DNA of 64,000 bases from Maribacter sp. 1_MG-2023. Lineage in GTDB: Bacteria; Bacteroidota; Bacteroidia; Flavobacteriales; Flavobacteriaceae. Location of the stretch: positions 1 through 64,000 of the forward strand of contig NZ_JAUOPN010000009.1 in assembly GCF_030547005.1 (NCBI RefSeq), given 5' to 3'. The translations under genes were made by a program, and so were the position numbers. This document shows positions 11,608 through 20,760 of this stretch, one piece after another (position 1 is the first letter of the stretch; every line of letters starts with the position of its first letter). The notes beneath the pieces are model-generated. The model was not told the DNA's origin and did not search any database. It was given only the letters and a program-made list of their open reading frames with translations.

Positions 11608-12303
11608 TTAATCTAGACAATTTAAAAGCTGGTCGAGTTCAACTATTTTGGCTCGGCTAATTGGAATTTTCTTATTCTTAATTTCAATGAATTCGTGGTT
11701 ATAGCGCTCTACCATTTTTAAATTAACGATATACGATTTATGAATTCGTATAAAATTCTCAGAGCCAAGTCTTTTATTAAAAGCATTCATGGTAGAGAGA
11801 ATAATGTAGTTGCGCTCTTCAGTAACAACTTTTACATAGTCGCCCAAAGCTTCCACATATAATATGCCATGCACATTAAGTTCCACCTGCTTAAGATTGT
11901 GCTTTACTACTAATTTGCTTTCGGGTTGTTTCTTTTTTATCGATTTCGCCTTATCAATGGCTTTGGTAATCGCAGCTTCAAACCTAGTATTGCTAAAAGG
12001 CTTTAAAAGAAAGTCGGTCACATTAAACTCAAAAGCATCAAGGGCATATTTCTGATTCTGACTAGTAATAATTACCAGCGGTTGAATTGTTAGTCCGGCT
12101 AAAAATTCGAATCCGTTCATTACGGGCATTTCAATATCAAGAAACAAGAAATCTATCTTCAAGGCATTTACCTCTGCTAAGCTTTCAGTACTTGCACTAG
12201 AAGAATGTAATAGCTTTAAGCTTTTATTTTTGTCAATAATTTGCTCAAGAAGTTTTCGCTGCGTGTTAGAATCTTCTATGATAGCGCATTTAAAGGTTTT
12301 CAT
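11608..12303 (-). CDS. LytTR-family response regulator
   Basis: A 231-residue two-domain regulator. The receiver domain (about 1-120) has the phosphoacceptor Asp56 in LFLDIEMPVMNG and the conserved Lys in LLKPF. The LytTR DNA-binding domain (about 130-230) carries the family phrases YVEALGDYVKV and FIRIHKSYIVN. Such regulators usually pair with a LytS/AgrC-like histidine kinase, but none is adjacent, so it is an orphan here. It converges on the formylglycine-generating enzyme gene with a ten-base gap. The targets are unknown. Confidence 0.92.
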   Translation of the reverse strand: MKTFKCAIIEDSNTQRKLLEQIIDKNKSLKLLHSSSASTESLAEVNALKIDFLFLDIEMPVMNGFEFLAGLTIQPLVIITSQNQKYALDAFEFNVTDFLLKPFSNTRFEAAITKAIDKAKSIKKKQPESKLVVKHNLKQVELNVHGILYVEALGDYVKVVTEERNYIILSTMNAFNKRLGSENFIRIHKSYIVNLKMVERYNHEFIEIKNKKIPISRAKIVELDQLLNCLD

Positions 12304-12460
12304 TCGATAATAATATAAGTTCTACTATACATACGTAAAGAATGGGGGAAAGTTCATTTTTCTTCAATTTAATTTGAACAAAAAGTTAGAAAAACAGGCG
12401 AAAAATAGTAAATAGTTATCTTCATAGCTAATATTCGTATAAAAACTTTTGATAACTATA

Positions 12461-12492
12461 TTGTAAGTTTTTAGCTCAAAAACCTACTTTTG
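12461..12492 (+). promoter_or_regulatory. Bacteroidota-type promoter of trxB
   Basis: TTG at 12461-12463 and TACTTTTG at 12485-12492 are 21 bases apart and match the flavobacterial -33/-7 consensus (TTG and TAnnTTTG). The -7 box is about 33 bases before the trxB start codon, which allows a short leader. Confidence 0.6.
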
Positions 12493-12524
12493 TTGTAGAG
12501 AATTTAATAGAACCACTTGATATT

Positions 12525-13502
12525 ATGTCTGATAAAATAGAACGTGTAAAAACATTAATTATAGGATCTGGTCCTGCAGGGTATACAGCAGCTATTTATG
12601 CTGCCCGTGCAGATTTAAAACCTGTTATGTATACAGGTATGGAGCCAGGGGGTCAATTGACCACCACGACTGAAGTAGATAACTTTCCAGGATACCCAGA
12701 AGGTATCGATGGACCTACAATGATGGTGCAATTGCAACAACAAGCTGAGCGTTTTGGTACCGAAGTTAGAATTGGTATGATTACTTCAGTTGAGTTTTCA
12801 AAAGAAAAAGGAGGTATTCATAAAGTAGTTGCAGATAATGACAAGCAAATAGAAGCTGAAACTATTATTATTTCTACGGGTGCATCTGCTAAATATTTAA
12901 ATATACCTAGTGAGCAACGTTTACGTGGCGGTGGTGTATCTGCTTGTGCAGTTTGTGACGGTTTTTTCTATAAAGGACAAGATGTAGCAATCGTCGGTGC
13001 AGGTGATACAGCAGCAGAAGAAGCATCTTATTTAGCTAACATTTGTAATAAAGTAACGATGTTGGTACGTAGAGATGAAATGAGAGCTTCAAAAGCAATG
13101 CAACATAGAGTCCATAGCCTTAAGAATATCGATGTTCGTTATAATACTGAGGTTGATGAAGTTTTAGGTGAGCAGGTAGTTGAAGGTTTACGTATGGTGA
13201 ATAACCAAACAGGCGAGAAAGAAGAAATTGCCATTACTGGTATTTTTATCGCTATTGGTCACAAACCAAATACCGATATATTTAAAGGTCAATTAGATAT
13301 GGATGAGACGGGTTACCTTATTACACAAGGTAAGTCTACCAAAACTAATTTACCTGGTGTGTTCGCTAGTGGCGATGCTCAAGATAAAGAGTATAGACAA
13401 GCGGTTACAGCTGCTGGATCAGGTTGTATGGCTGCTTTAGATGCAGAGCGTTACCTAGCATCTATTGGTTCTGTTGAAGAGGCAATTGCAGATAAATACT
13501 AG
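12525..13502 (+). CDS. trxB: Thioredoxin-disulfide reductase
   Basis: A 325-residue flavoprotein that reduces thioredoxin with NADPH in the cytoplasm. The FAD-binding GSGPAG is at 14-19, the redox-active CAVC at 141-144, the NADPH-binding GAGDTA at 158-163, and the C-terminal FAD motif ASGDAQD near 290. Length and motif spacing are as usual for the low-molecular-weight type. It stands alone between a recognisable promoter and a strong terminator, so it is probably monocistronic. Confidence 0.97.
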   Translation: MSDKIERVKTLIIGSGPAGYTAAIYAARADLKPVMYTGMEPGGQLTTTTEVDNFPGYPEGIDGPTMMVQLQQQAERFGTEVRIGMITSVEFSKEKGGIHKVVADNDKQIEAETIIISTGASAKYLNIPSEQRLRGGGVSACAVCDGFFYKGQDVAIVGAGDTAAEEASYLANICNKVTMLVRRDEMRASKAMQHRVHSLKNIDVRYNTEVDEVLGEQVVEGLRMVNNQTGEKEEIAITGIFIAIGHKPNTDIFKGQLDMDETGYLITQGKSTKTNLPGVFASGDAQDKEYRQAVTAAGSGCMAALDAERYLASIGSVEEAIADKY

Positions 13503-13527
13503 TATATAGAATACTATAAAATATAAA

Positions 13528-13559
13528 AGAGCCCATTCTTTAGAATGGGCTCTTTTTTT
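13528..13559 (+). terminator. Rho-independent terminator after trxB
   Basis: AGAGCCCATTCT (13528-13539) pairs perfectly with AGAATGGGCTCT (13542-13553), followed by a run of T. It also lies just beyond the stop of the reverse-strand gene at 13575 and may serve both. Confidence 0.92.
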
Positions 13560-13574
13560 GGTGAATGTGTTTAG

Positions 13575-14021
13575 TTAATCTATTCTTACATAGTTTTCAG
13601 AGAATGTTCTGTTGCCTTCTTCATCTAAGCTTATTTGACTGAATTTATCGTCGCTAAGCTGTAGTTCAAAAGTGAAAATACGCATAGTATCCATGGCTTG
13701 AATCATTTCATTATCACCATATTCTAACGTTTCCATTAATCTGTCGTCAGTAATGTTATAACTGCCATAGCCGAATCTGCCTACTTTATCTACAGGTACA
13801 TATCTCGACCACATAATTTTACCGTTATAGTACATTTTAACCTGTCTGTACCCATCGGCAGTTGGTACAGTGTCAATAACCTGTTGTCCGTCATAATTAT
13901 AAAAACTTTCCAGTTCCCATGTACCTTCTATGGTATGCATGTAATTTTCGCTGATGGAATTTGTTGAGGCGGCCGATACCAATAGAAGCATCAACAATAC
14001 CAATCCTATAATTTTTTTCAT
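13575..14021 (-). CDS. Secreted lipocalin-like hypothetical protein
   Basis: A 148-residue protein with a signal peptide (about 1-19, MKKIIGLVLL...). The mature part starts near IEGTWELESF, a phrase typical of lipocalin-like and DUF4488-type beta-barrel proteins, and continues as beta-rich sequence (VKMYYNGKIMWSRYV, FTFELQLSDDKFSQI). It probably sits in the periplasm or outer envelope. The ligand, if any, is unknown. It is a single gene, converging on trxB across a shared terminator. Confidence 0.75.
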   Translation of the reverse strand: MKKIIGLVLLMLLLVSAASTNSISENYMHTIEGTWELESFYNYDGQQVIDTVPTADGYRQVKMYYNGKIMWSRYVPVDKVGRFGYGSYNITDDRLMETLEYGDNEMIQAMDTMRIFTFELQLSDDKFSQISLDEEGNRTFSENYVRID

Positions 14022-14149
14022 AGTGGTAAGGTGTTAGTTAATAATAGAGTGAATGTCTACTAAAAAGATACGAATTAAATATCAGAATTTAACAAAAAAC
14101 AGCATCAATAATTACGAATAACATAATGATAATTAGGTAATTGTAGTAA

Positions 14150-15193
14150 TTATTGCAGGTTTGAAGTGTATGAATTAAGAATGGTGCAAAGCTTTAAAAT
14201 GTCTTCATTGATGTGTGAGGCGCTTATAACAATACGACTCATGAGGGAATCATTTTCTGTGGGATACCTGAAATTAGTAACTATAATTCCGTTTACTTCC
14301 AGGTAATTAGCAAGGATTTCATTTTGAAAATTAAAGGTCGGATGCCCTTCTGCATAGACAAAAAGAGACTTGCCTGAAAAATTTTTCAAGAACAAATCCA
14401 TATTTTCATTTAACTGTATTCGTTTGGTTGCTATAATAGCGTGAGCATCTTTTATAGTTGCTAAAGCAGCAGGTGTAGCGGGACTGGCGCCTCCAAAAAA
14501 CTGTGTGTTTTTTAACCCATTAATCATATTATTACTGCCAAATATTGCTCCGGATTGAATTCCAAAACCTTTACCTAAGGAGCAAGAAACCAAAAGTTCT
14601 TTCGGTGCCAGAGATTGTAGAAATTTAAAACTTCCTCCACCATTTTCTCCAGTAATTCCTATCCCGTGAGAATCATCTACAACTAGAATTATATCTTTTA
14701 GTGGTAGTTTTTTAAGAAAGTTGTACTGCGGATAATTATCACCATGAAAATCGATACTATCTAAAAAGAGTACAGGTGTTTCGTTAGAATGCTGTTTGAT
14801 AGCATTTTCAAGCTCGGTCCAGCTTTCAAATATTTCTTGCTGATTTCTAAATAAGGCAGAATGGGTATTTGGCGCATAGTATAGTTGGTAATTTGGTTTA
14901 CTAAAATAGTTGCACACCAATTGACCAGCGAGATAACCAGACGACATCGTCACACAAGCTTCACTACCAATTATTTCAGCTAAATGGGCGTCTATTTCAT
15001 CAAAAATTGATATTCTAATATTAGATTTACGAGAAGCACTGTAAGCTGTACCGTATTTTTTAATGTTATTGATGAATAGCGATTGAAACTCGGCATCGGT
15101 TTGTAGTCCTAAATATGAGGTGCCGCCAAAGTATAGGTATTTCTTACCGCTAATGGCAATAGTTCTATCGGGGAATTCATCAATAGTAAACAT
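14150..15193 (-). CDS. BioF-like PLP-dependent acyltransferase/aminotransferase
   Basis: A 347-residue fold-type I PLP enzyme of the alpha-oxoamine synthase (BioF/KBL) family. VDDSHGIG near 172-179 holds the cofactor-binding Asp and His, and Lys208 in SLGKGFG is the expected Schiff-base lysine. SRKSNIR around 54-60 and GGASPATPA near 233 are family-like. The start codon overlaps the stop codon of the upstream dipeptide epimerase gene (TAATG), so the two are translationally coupled. That context makes a role in amino-acid or peptidoglycan-peptide metabolism more likely than biotin synthesis, and no other bio gene is nearby. The exact reaction is unknown. Confidence 0.8.
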   Translation of the reverse strand: MFTIDEFPDRTIAISGKKYLYFGGTSYLGLQTDAEFQSLFINNIKKYGTAYSASRKSNIRISIFDEIDAHLAEIIGSEACVTMSSGYLAGQLVCNYFSKPNYQLYYAPNTHSALFRNQQEIFESWTELENAIKQHSNETPVLFLDSIDFHGDNYPQYNFLKKLPLKDIILVVDDSHGIGITGENGGGSFKFLQSLAPKELLVSCSLGKGFGIQSGAIFGSNNMINGLKNTQFFGGASPATPAALATIKDAHAIIATKRIQLNENMDLFLKNFSGKSLFVYAEGHPTFNFQNEILANYLEVNGIIVTNFRYPTENDSLMSRIVISASHINEDILKLCTILNSYTSNLQ

Positions 15194-16239
15194 TAATCTA
15201 ACAATTGAACACCGCTACCGGCTAGTTTTGGGAAGATAACTTTTCCGTCAGGTTCAATATGAACTCCCGTTGCAATGTCACTTTTTAATAACAAAGCACC
15301 ATCCATATCCACATAATCTAATTGCGGAATCAATTGCGCAATAGCTGAAATGCCTACGGTAGATTCTGTCATACAACCCACCATAACACTAATACCTAAT
15401 TCTTTAGCTTTCTTAATCATGCGCAGGGCAGGGGTGAGTCCGCCACACTTGGTCAATTTAATATTAATACCACTATAGTGAAGTGCACATTTTTCTACAT
15501 CACTTTCTACAATACAGCTTTCATCGGCAATTACAGGTAAAACACTATGGTGCATTACCTCTTCCATACCAGACCAATCATCAGCTTTTAATGGCTGTTC
15601 TAAAAATTCCACTCCCAACTCTTTTAAAAGAGGGGCATTGTGAATAGTTTCTGTAGCGGTCCAAGCACAATTGGCATCTATTCTAAAAATAGCATTTGTA
15701 TGTTTTCGTAATTCGCGAACAATAGCAACATCATCGCTAGTACCTAATTTAATTTTATAGATAGGCCAAGGCATCTCCTGCATTTTAGCTAACATAATGT
15801 CAATGGAAGCGATACCAATAGTGTAATTTGTAGTAGGATATTCTTTAATACTGGTACCCCAAATCTCATATAACGGCTTACCAAGTAATTTGCCGTAAAG
15901 GTCATGAGCAGCCAAGTCTAAAGCGCAAATAGCAAAATTAGATAACCCTTTACTCACTAAAAAGGCATGAAAAACTTCTGGCTTTGTAAATTCAAATTCT
16001 TGAATTTCAGAAGAAATGGCATTAATTTCTGCCATCATACTCTGTGTAGTAATTTTGTAATACGGATTAGAGGTAGCCTCTCCATAACCCGTTTTTCCGT
16101 CTAAAGTTAAAGAAGCAATCATAGTATCTTGAAAATCATGAGATTCTCTTGAGATGCTAAAGGTGTGCTTTAATGGTAATGTATATTTTTTAAGGTCTAC
16201 TTGCATACCACTAATATACAGATTAGGTATTGAACTCAT
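15193..16239 (-). CDS. Dipeptide (L-Ala-D/L-Glu) epimerase, enolase superfamily
   Basis: A 348-residue enolase-superfamily enzyme of the mandelate racemase/muconate-lactonising group. It has YKIKLG with Lys162 and Lys164, metal ligands Asp188 (RIDANCAW), Glu214 (EQPL) and Asp239 (ADES), and the second catalytic lysine in KLTKCGG (261-267). These match L-Ala-D/L-Glu epimerases, which convert the murein dipeptide L-Ala-D-Glu so it can be cleaved and reused. It is the first gene of a two-gene operon with the BioF-like enzyme, overlapping by one base. Exact dipeptide specificity cannot be read from sequence. Confidence 0.88.
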   Translation of the reverse strand: MSSIPNLYISGMQVDLKKYTLPLKHTFSISRESHDFQDTMIASLTLDGKTGYGEATSNPYYKITTQSMMAEINAISSEIQEFEFTKPEVFHAFLVSKGLSNFAICALDLAAHDLYGKLLGKPLYEIWGTSIKEYPTTNYTIGIASIDIMLAKMQEMPWPIYKIKLGTSDDVAIVRELRKHTNAIFRIDANCAWTATETIHNAPLLKELGVEFLEQPLKADDWSGMEEVMHHSVLPVIADESCIVESDVEKCALHYSGINIKLTKCGGLTPALRMIKKAKELGISVMVGCMTESTVGISAIAQLIPQLDYVDMDGALLLKSDIATGVHIEPDGKVIFPKLAGSGVQLLD

Positions 16240-16407
16240 CTTGATTTTTTGTTTGGAACCGAGAAGTATGGCTTTTGTGCTTTAATGAAGTCATTTTTTA
16301 TTTGCATAGCCATAGCTACGGAACTTAAAAATGACAAAATTAGTGTGCAAAATGTATAATTCGTAGGTAAAAGAGAAAGTCTAGATGAGTTCATTGACTA
16401 CAAAATG

Positions 16408-16435
16408 AAAACCCACTGATATTTCAGTGGGTTTT
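16408..16435 (-). terminator. Rho-independent terminator after the DUF2807 gene
   Basis: A 12-bp perfect stem (AAAACCCACTGA with TCAGTGGGTTTT) and a four-base loop lie 25 bases beyond the reverse-strand stop at 16461. This closes the DUF4870-PadR-PspC-DUF2807 gene group. Confidence 0.8.
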
Positions 16436-16460
16436 AAAGTTGAATTGATTGATGTGATTT

Positions 16461-17192
16461 TTAATATTTGTGCACGCTACCAGAAACCGATTTGTTCTTT
16501 TGAACCGATGGGTCGCCTTTGTATGATATATTACCACCACTAGAAGCTTCTGCGGTTAAATCATTGGTAACATCGATGCTAATATTTGCACCACTACTAG
16601 CATCTGCAGTAGCTACCAAAGTTGATAAGTCTTTAGCTCTAATATTTGCTCCGCTACTTGCGTCCACATAAACTTCTTTTGCAGTACCTTCTAATGAGAT
16701 ATTTGCACCGCTACTGGCATCTATATCCATATTGGTAACAAGCACATTTGCATTTATAATGGCACCACTACTAGCATCGATCTCTAATTTGTCTGACTTA
16801 ATCTTATTTTCAGTGGTTAAGTGAGCTCCGCTCGACGCACGTAAGCTGGTTACATTAGGCATGGTTACGTAAACTTTTTTGGTTGCTCTACCAATATTCT
16901 CTATACTGTGAATTCTTAATTTTCCATTTTTAATATCTGTACCAATTAAGTCAATGATATTTTCGTCTGCTTCTACGGCAATATCAAAATCAGCACCTTG
17001 GGTAACAAATACCTCTAAACCTTCAGAACTGGAAACTTCTGTGAAATCGCCAGTAATTTCTCTAGTTTCTTCAACGACTACGCCGTTACCTTTTTCGCCA
17101 GATCCAAAATCTCCGAAGTTAATATCAAAGCCACAAGATGAAAGTAATAGGGCTAATACAAGTGCTACTGTTATTCTTACTAATGTTGTCAT
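16461..17192 (-). CDS. DUF2807 (head GIN domain) lipoprotein
   Basis: A 243-residue lipoprotein. The signal ends LLSSC (Cys20). After a linker the protein has the DUF2807 phrase DFTEVSSSEGLEVFVTQG and then a ladder of repeats of about 20 residues, each centred on (D/E)ASSGA/G (about residues 117-225), with five or six rungs. That pattern fits a parallel beta-helix lying in the envelope. It is the last gene of a group with PspC, PadR and DUF4870 genes. The family is common in Bacteroidota and has no proven function; envelope stress or surface adhesion are suggestions only. Confidence 0.85.
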   Translation of the reverse strand: MTTLVRITVALVLALLLSSCGFDINFGDFGSGEKGNGVVVEETREITGDFTEVSSSEGLEVFVTQGADFDIAVEADENIIDLIGTDIKNGKLRIHSIENIGRATKKVYVTMPNVTSLRASSGAHLTTENKIKSDKLEIDASSGAIINANVLVTNMDIDASSGANISLEGTAKEVYVDASSGANIRAKDLSTLVATADASSGANISIDVTNDLTAEASSGGNISYKGDPSVQKNKSVSGSVHKY

Positions 17193-17305
17193 GATTGTTC
17201 GTTTTTTGATTGATTACTATTTTATGATGATGTAAAATTGATTGTTTTTTAATTCCTTTTCTATTTATAAATACTGAATTGTTGTTTTAGAGGTCTGAAC
17301 TGTAA

Positions 17306-19096
17306 TTAGTTGATACTATCGTTGGTGTTAACCTTTACACCATTCTCATCTAACTTCATTTTAAACGATTCTCCGTTATCATTTACGTTGATATCAATTC
17401 CGTTTTCATTGATAATAATTTTCCCTTTATCGCCATTATCATTGATATTGATATCGATACCATTTTCGTTGATATTGATGCGATTAGAACCCGTATCATC
17501 TTCATCTTCCATTTCAATAAAATCAGGACAGTCTTGACATTCAAGTTCTCCGCTTTCGGTCATTTTCCAGATATAGCCTTCTAGACCTTCAACATCTCTA
17601 TCGGTATTTACAGTCGTAATCCAATCTCTAAAATTTGTCTGGTCATAGGTTAAAATGGTACCTACTGGCAAGAATATATTAACACGTACCTCTTGATCCT
17701 TAAACTTAGGACCCTGTGTGGTCAAATAATCATCAAAAGAGATGGTATTACCGTTTACTTCATATTCATAGATAATTTGACTAGCAATATCTTTTGCTTC
17801 TCTATTCGACGGTCCGTCAGCTTCTTTTCTAATTTGAACACGAACCAAAGTGTCTTTAGACTTACGAATACGGAATCTAACATCATCAGAAACCAAAACC
17901 TTGTTACCAGCTTCATCATAAGAAATAAAGGTATCGCCCATGTGCATATCCTTTTCATAATCATACTCATCTGTAGATACCAATCTTATATTCAAAGTAT
18001 CTGAAGGCATGATGGAAGTTATTTCACTTTCTACAGAAGTACTACCTGTATACGCATGTGCCGCAGCTTCTCTAATACCAAAGACGACTAAACATATAAT
18101 TGAAATCAGCCATAATCCTAATAAAGAGAATTTAGCAATGGTACCAATAGACTTTAAGTTGTTTACCAATATTTTTAATCCTAAGTACATTAAGAAGAAA
18201 AACGGAATACCGATAGCGAAAAATGCTAGTAACGATACTACCCAAATAGGTAAGTTGGTAGAGTTAACTACATTATAGAAATCAATACCAGGTACATGAA
18301 TAATATCTAAAATACCCACAGTAAACATACCTACAAAAAGACCTATTAATGTAGCGGCACCAATGATAACTAAAAGAATACCAATGAATTTGCCGAAGAT
18401 TTTAAAAAGGAACATTACGATATCACCAAAGGTGTCAAAAATCGTTTTACCTCCTTTTTTGACGGTGTCACCTACTTTCTCATAGTCAACACTTTTTACA
18501 CGATCCGCTACGTCATCAAAACCCTCTTTAACTTTACGCTCAATATTACTGATGTTGACCGTTTCTCCGCTCATATCTAATTTTTGAGCAGTTGTTCTAG
18601 CTTCAGGAATAAGGATCCAAAGTAAACCGTATATAAAGATGAATCCGCCCCAAGTGAAAATAGTCAAGAAAATCCAAAGTAAGCGAATCCATAACGGATC
18701 AATACTAAAGTAATGCGCTAAACCAGAAGATACACCGGCAACATATTTCTTTTCGGTATCTCTATATAATTTCTTTACTCTTTCTTTGGTTGAAGCAGTC
18801 TTGGCTTTAGGCTCATCTTCAAAGATGTCTTCATCGACCATGTAATCTTCAGGTTGCCCCATTATGGCGATAACCTCGTCTACTTCTTTTTGAGTAATTA
18901 CCTGTCTTTCATTCTCTAATTTATCATGAAAAAGTTCGGCTATACGAGCTTCTATATCGGCAATGATTTCATCGCTGCCCGGTGTGTTGGCAAAAGAACG
19001 TTTTACAGATTCTAAATACCTACGCATTATATTGTATGCCTCTTCGTCTATATGGAAGAGCATGTTTGCTAAATTTATATTTACTGTTTTGTTCAT
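17306..19096 (-). CDS. PspC domain membrane protein
   Basis: About 596 residues from the chosen ATG at 19096 (MNKTVNINLANMLF). A longer in-frame start exists at 19153 but would overlap the upstream PadR gene, whereas this ATG is two bases after its stop. Residues about 1-85 are a soluble region with HIDEEAYNIM. The PspC domain follows (LYRDTEKKYVAGVSSGLAHY, then a transmembrane hairpin), with further membrane helices to about residue 325. The long C-terminal outer region ends with repeats of the form INENGIDININDNG, which may be a small beta-helix. PspC proteins sense or relieve membrane stress. The PadR gene directly upstream probably controls this gene. Confidence 0.88.
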   Translation of the reverse strand: MNKTVNINLANMLFHIDEEAYNIMRRYLESVKRSFANTPGSDEIIADIEARIAELFHDKLENERQVITQKEVDEVIAIMGQPEDYMVDEDIFEDEPKAKTASTKERVKKLYRDTEKKYVAGVSSGLAHYFSIDPLWIRLLWIFLTIFTWGGFIFIYGLLWILIPEARTTAQKLDMSGETVNISNIERKVKEGFDDVADRVKSVDYEKVGDTVKKGGKTIFDTFGDIVMFLFKIFGKFIGILLVIIGAATLIGLFVGMFTVGILDIIHVPGIDFYNVVNSTNLPIWVVSLLAFFAIGIPFFFLMYLGLKILVNNLKSIGTIAKFSLLGLWLISIICLVVFGIREAAAHAYTGSTSVESEITSIMPSDTLNIRLVSTDEYDYEKDMHMGDTFISYDEAGNKVLVSDDVRFRIRKSKDTLVRVQIRKEADGPSNREAKDIASQIIYEYEVNGNTISFDDYLTTQGPKFKDQEVRVNIFLPVGTILTYDQTNFRDWITTVNTDRDVEGLEGYIWKMTESGELECQDCPDFIEMEDEDDTGSNRININENGIDININDNGDKGKIIINENGIDINVNDNGESFKMKLDENGVKVNTNDSIN

Positions 19097-19098
19097 GA

Positions 19099-19434
19099 TT
19101 AGCTGTTTTTTGAGTTGGTTACCAGGTTGGTGGCTTTTCTTAATTCGTCCCAAGTGGTATCTAATTCTTTAAGGAATATTTTACCCGTCTCGGTTAATGT
19201 ATAATATTTTCGTGGCGGTCCAGAAGTAGATTCTTCCCAACGGTAGTTCAGAAGTCCCGCATTCTTTAATCTGGTCAGTAGTGGATAGATAGTACCTTCT
19301 ACTACAAGCATTTTTGCATCTTTAAGCGTAGCTAAGATTTCAGAAGCATATTTATCATGCCCATTTAAAATGGACAGGATACAATACTCCAAAACCCCTT
19401 TACGCATTTGTGCTTTTGTATTTTCTACATTCAT
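19099..19434 (-). CDS. PadR-family transcriptional regulator
   Basis: About 111 residues from the ATG at 19434 (MNVENTKAQMRKGVLEY). It is a winged-helix repressor with the family phrases VVEGTIYPLLTRLKNAGLL (recognition helix and wing) and STSGPPRKYYTLTETG. An open frame extends 23 codons further upstream, but that part runs through a short palindrome (CCCCTCC...GGAGGG type on the reverse strand) related to the intergenic repeats of this genome. The shorter start also matches the usual family N-terminus. It lies two bases upstream of the PspC gene and likely autoregulates the operon. Confidence 0.9.
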   Translation of the reverse strand: MNVENTKAQMRKGVLEYCILSILNGHDKYASEILATLKDAKMLVVEGTIYPLLTRLKNAGLLNYRWEESTSGPPRKYYTLTETGKIFLKELDTTWDELRKATNLVTNSKNS

Positions 19435-19616
19435 AATCTCTTTTTGCTTTTTATGCAGTCCCTCTTTCGGAGGGGATTGCTCCATTGTCTCTGTTGTCTG
19501 CATAGGTTAACTGTTCGTTTTTTGTTTGATGAATAAACATCCTGATTGATTTTTGATTGATTAATAAACTCTTAAGGGTGTGATGAATACCCGATATATA
19601 ATGTAAGCTGATGATG

Positions 19617-20099
19617 CTATTTAATAAATTTTATAGTGAAGGGATATTCAAAAACTTCCCCTTCATTTGTTTTTATGGTAGCCAGTATGGTATACACGAT
19701 ATTGATAATAAATAATGCCGATTGTGCAAGACCTAATAATGCTACAGGAACCATCCATGGACCAAAAAGGTCGTCAGTATCAAAATTAAAATTGATGCTG
19801 TTGAAACTGTGAATATTTGAAAAGCTGAAATGATCAAAGTCAAAAATATTAGGAAGAAAGCCACCTAAGAAAAAAGGGATACTAACCATACCTACAAGAA
19901 TAGAGTAGAGGAGTATGCTAATTTGAAAATTCAGCGCTTGTTTACCGTTATGATCTACAAATTCATATTCCTTTTTACTTGCCGTCCATAATACAAGAGG
20001 AATGATGAAGTTCCCGAACGGAATAAAGAATTTAGAGAACGTACTTGCATGTATTAATGCAGAGAGGTTTCTTTCGTGTTTTGTTACTGATTCTGTCAT
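19617..20099 (-). CDS. DUF4870 (Tic20-like) membrane protein
   Basis: A 160-residue inner-membrane protein with about three to four helices (around 25-50, 65-95 and 115-150). The DUF4870 signature is present: LIHASTFSKFF, then FIIPLVLW, and FVDHNGKQALNFQIS. The family is linked by distant homology to Tic20-type proteins but its role is not established. It is upstream and co-oriented with the PadR-PspC-DUF2807 genes, with a gap of about 180 bases, so it may be part of the same regulated group or have its own promoter. Confidence 0.85.
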   Translation of the reverse strand: MTESVTKHERNLSALIHASTFSKFFIPFGNFIIPLVLWTASKKEYEFVDHNGKQALNFQISILLYSILVGMVSIPFFLGGFLPNIFDFDHFSFSNIHSFNSINFNFDTDDLFGPWMVPVALLGLAQSALFIINIVYTILATIKTNEGEVFEYPFTIKFIK

Positions 20100-20293
20100 G
20101 ATTGATTCGTTACTGATGATGATTGATTATAATACTATGTAAAAGCTAATTACTTTGATTACCTATTAACTTCCTATGCAAATATATGTCTAAAAAAAGG
20201 TACTATGTAACACATAGTACTAATATTTAACAATATATTAACATTTGAGTATGCTGTTAATAATGGCTATTTTTATAAAAATTATAATATAAT

Positions 20294-20755
20294 ATGGCGG
20301 TAACAGCTAGTAAAATCAACATGTTCTCATTTTTTAAACTACCGTCTGCATGGTGGTGTGGGGTACGTTTAAGAGAATTAGATAAAAACCGTTCAGTAGT
20401 AACGGTAAAGCACAGATGGTTTAATCAGAATCCGTTTAATTCTATGTTTTGGGCAGTACAAGGTATGGCAGCAGAGTTGACAACAGGGGCTTTAATGATA
20501 GATCAAATAGAAGCATCAGGTAAGAAAATTTCGATGTTAGTAGCGAACAATACCGCTAATTTTTCAAAGAAAGCAACAGGTAGAATAACATTTACATGTG
20601 AAGACGGACACCTAATTAAGGAAGCTCTAGATAAAACTATTGCCACCGGAGAAGGACAAACCGTTTGGATGAAATCTGTTGGAGTAAATACGGATGGAGT
20701 AGTGGTAAGTACCTTTAAGTTTGAGTGGACGTTGAGGTTGAAGAAGAAAAAATAG
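20294..20755 (+). CDS. DUF4442 hotdog-fold protein
   Basis: A 153-residue soluble protein of the DUF4442 family, which adopts the hotdog fold of acyl-CoA thioesterases. Recognisable parts are LPSAWWCGVRLREL (17-30), KHRWFNQNPFNSMFWAVQGMAAELTTG split over about 39-65, and a C-terminal beta strand pair. The NPFNSMFWA region corresponds to the active-site helix. A thioesterase or acyl-binding role is plausible, but no substrate is known. The next reading frame begins five bases after its stop. Confidence 0.85.
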   Translation: MAVTASKINMFSFFKLPSAWWCGVRLRELDKNRSVVTVKHRWFNQNPFNSMFWAVQGMAAELTTGALMIDQIEASGKKISMLVANNTANFSKKATGRITFTCEDGHLIKEALDKTIATGEGQTVWMKSVGVNTDGVVVSTFKFEWTLRLKKKK

Positions 20756-20760
20756 TCACA

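Noticed and set aside
19097-19153. Longer PspC start at 19153
   Set aside because: It would overlap the PadR coding region; the ATG at 19096 lies two bases after the PadR stop and gives the family N-terminus.
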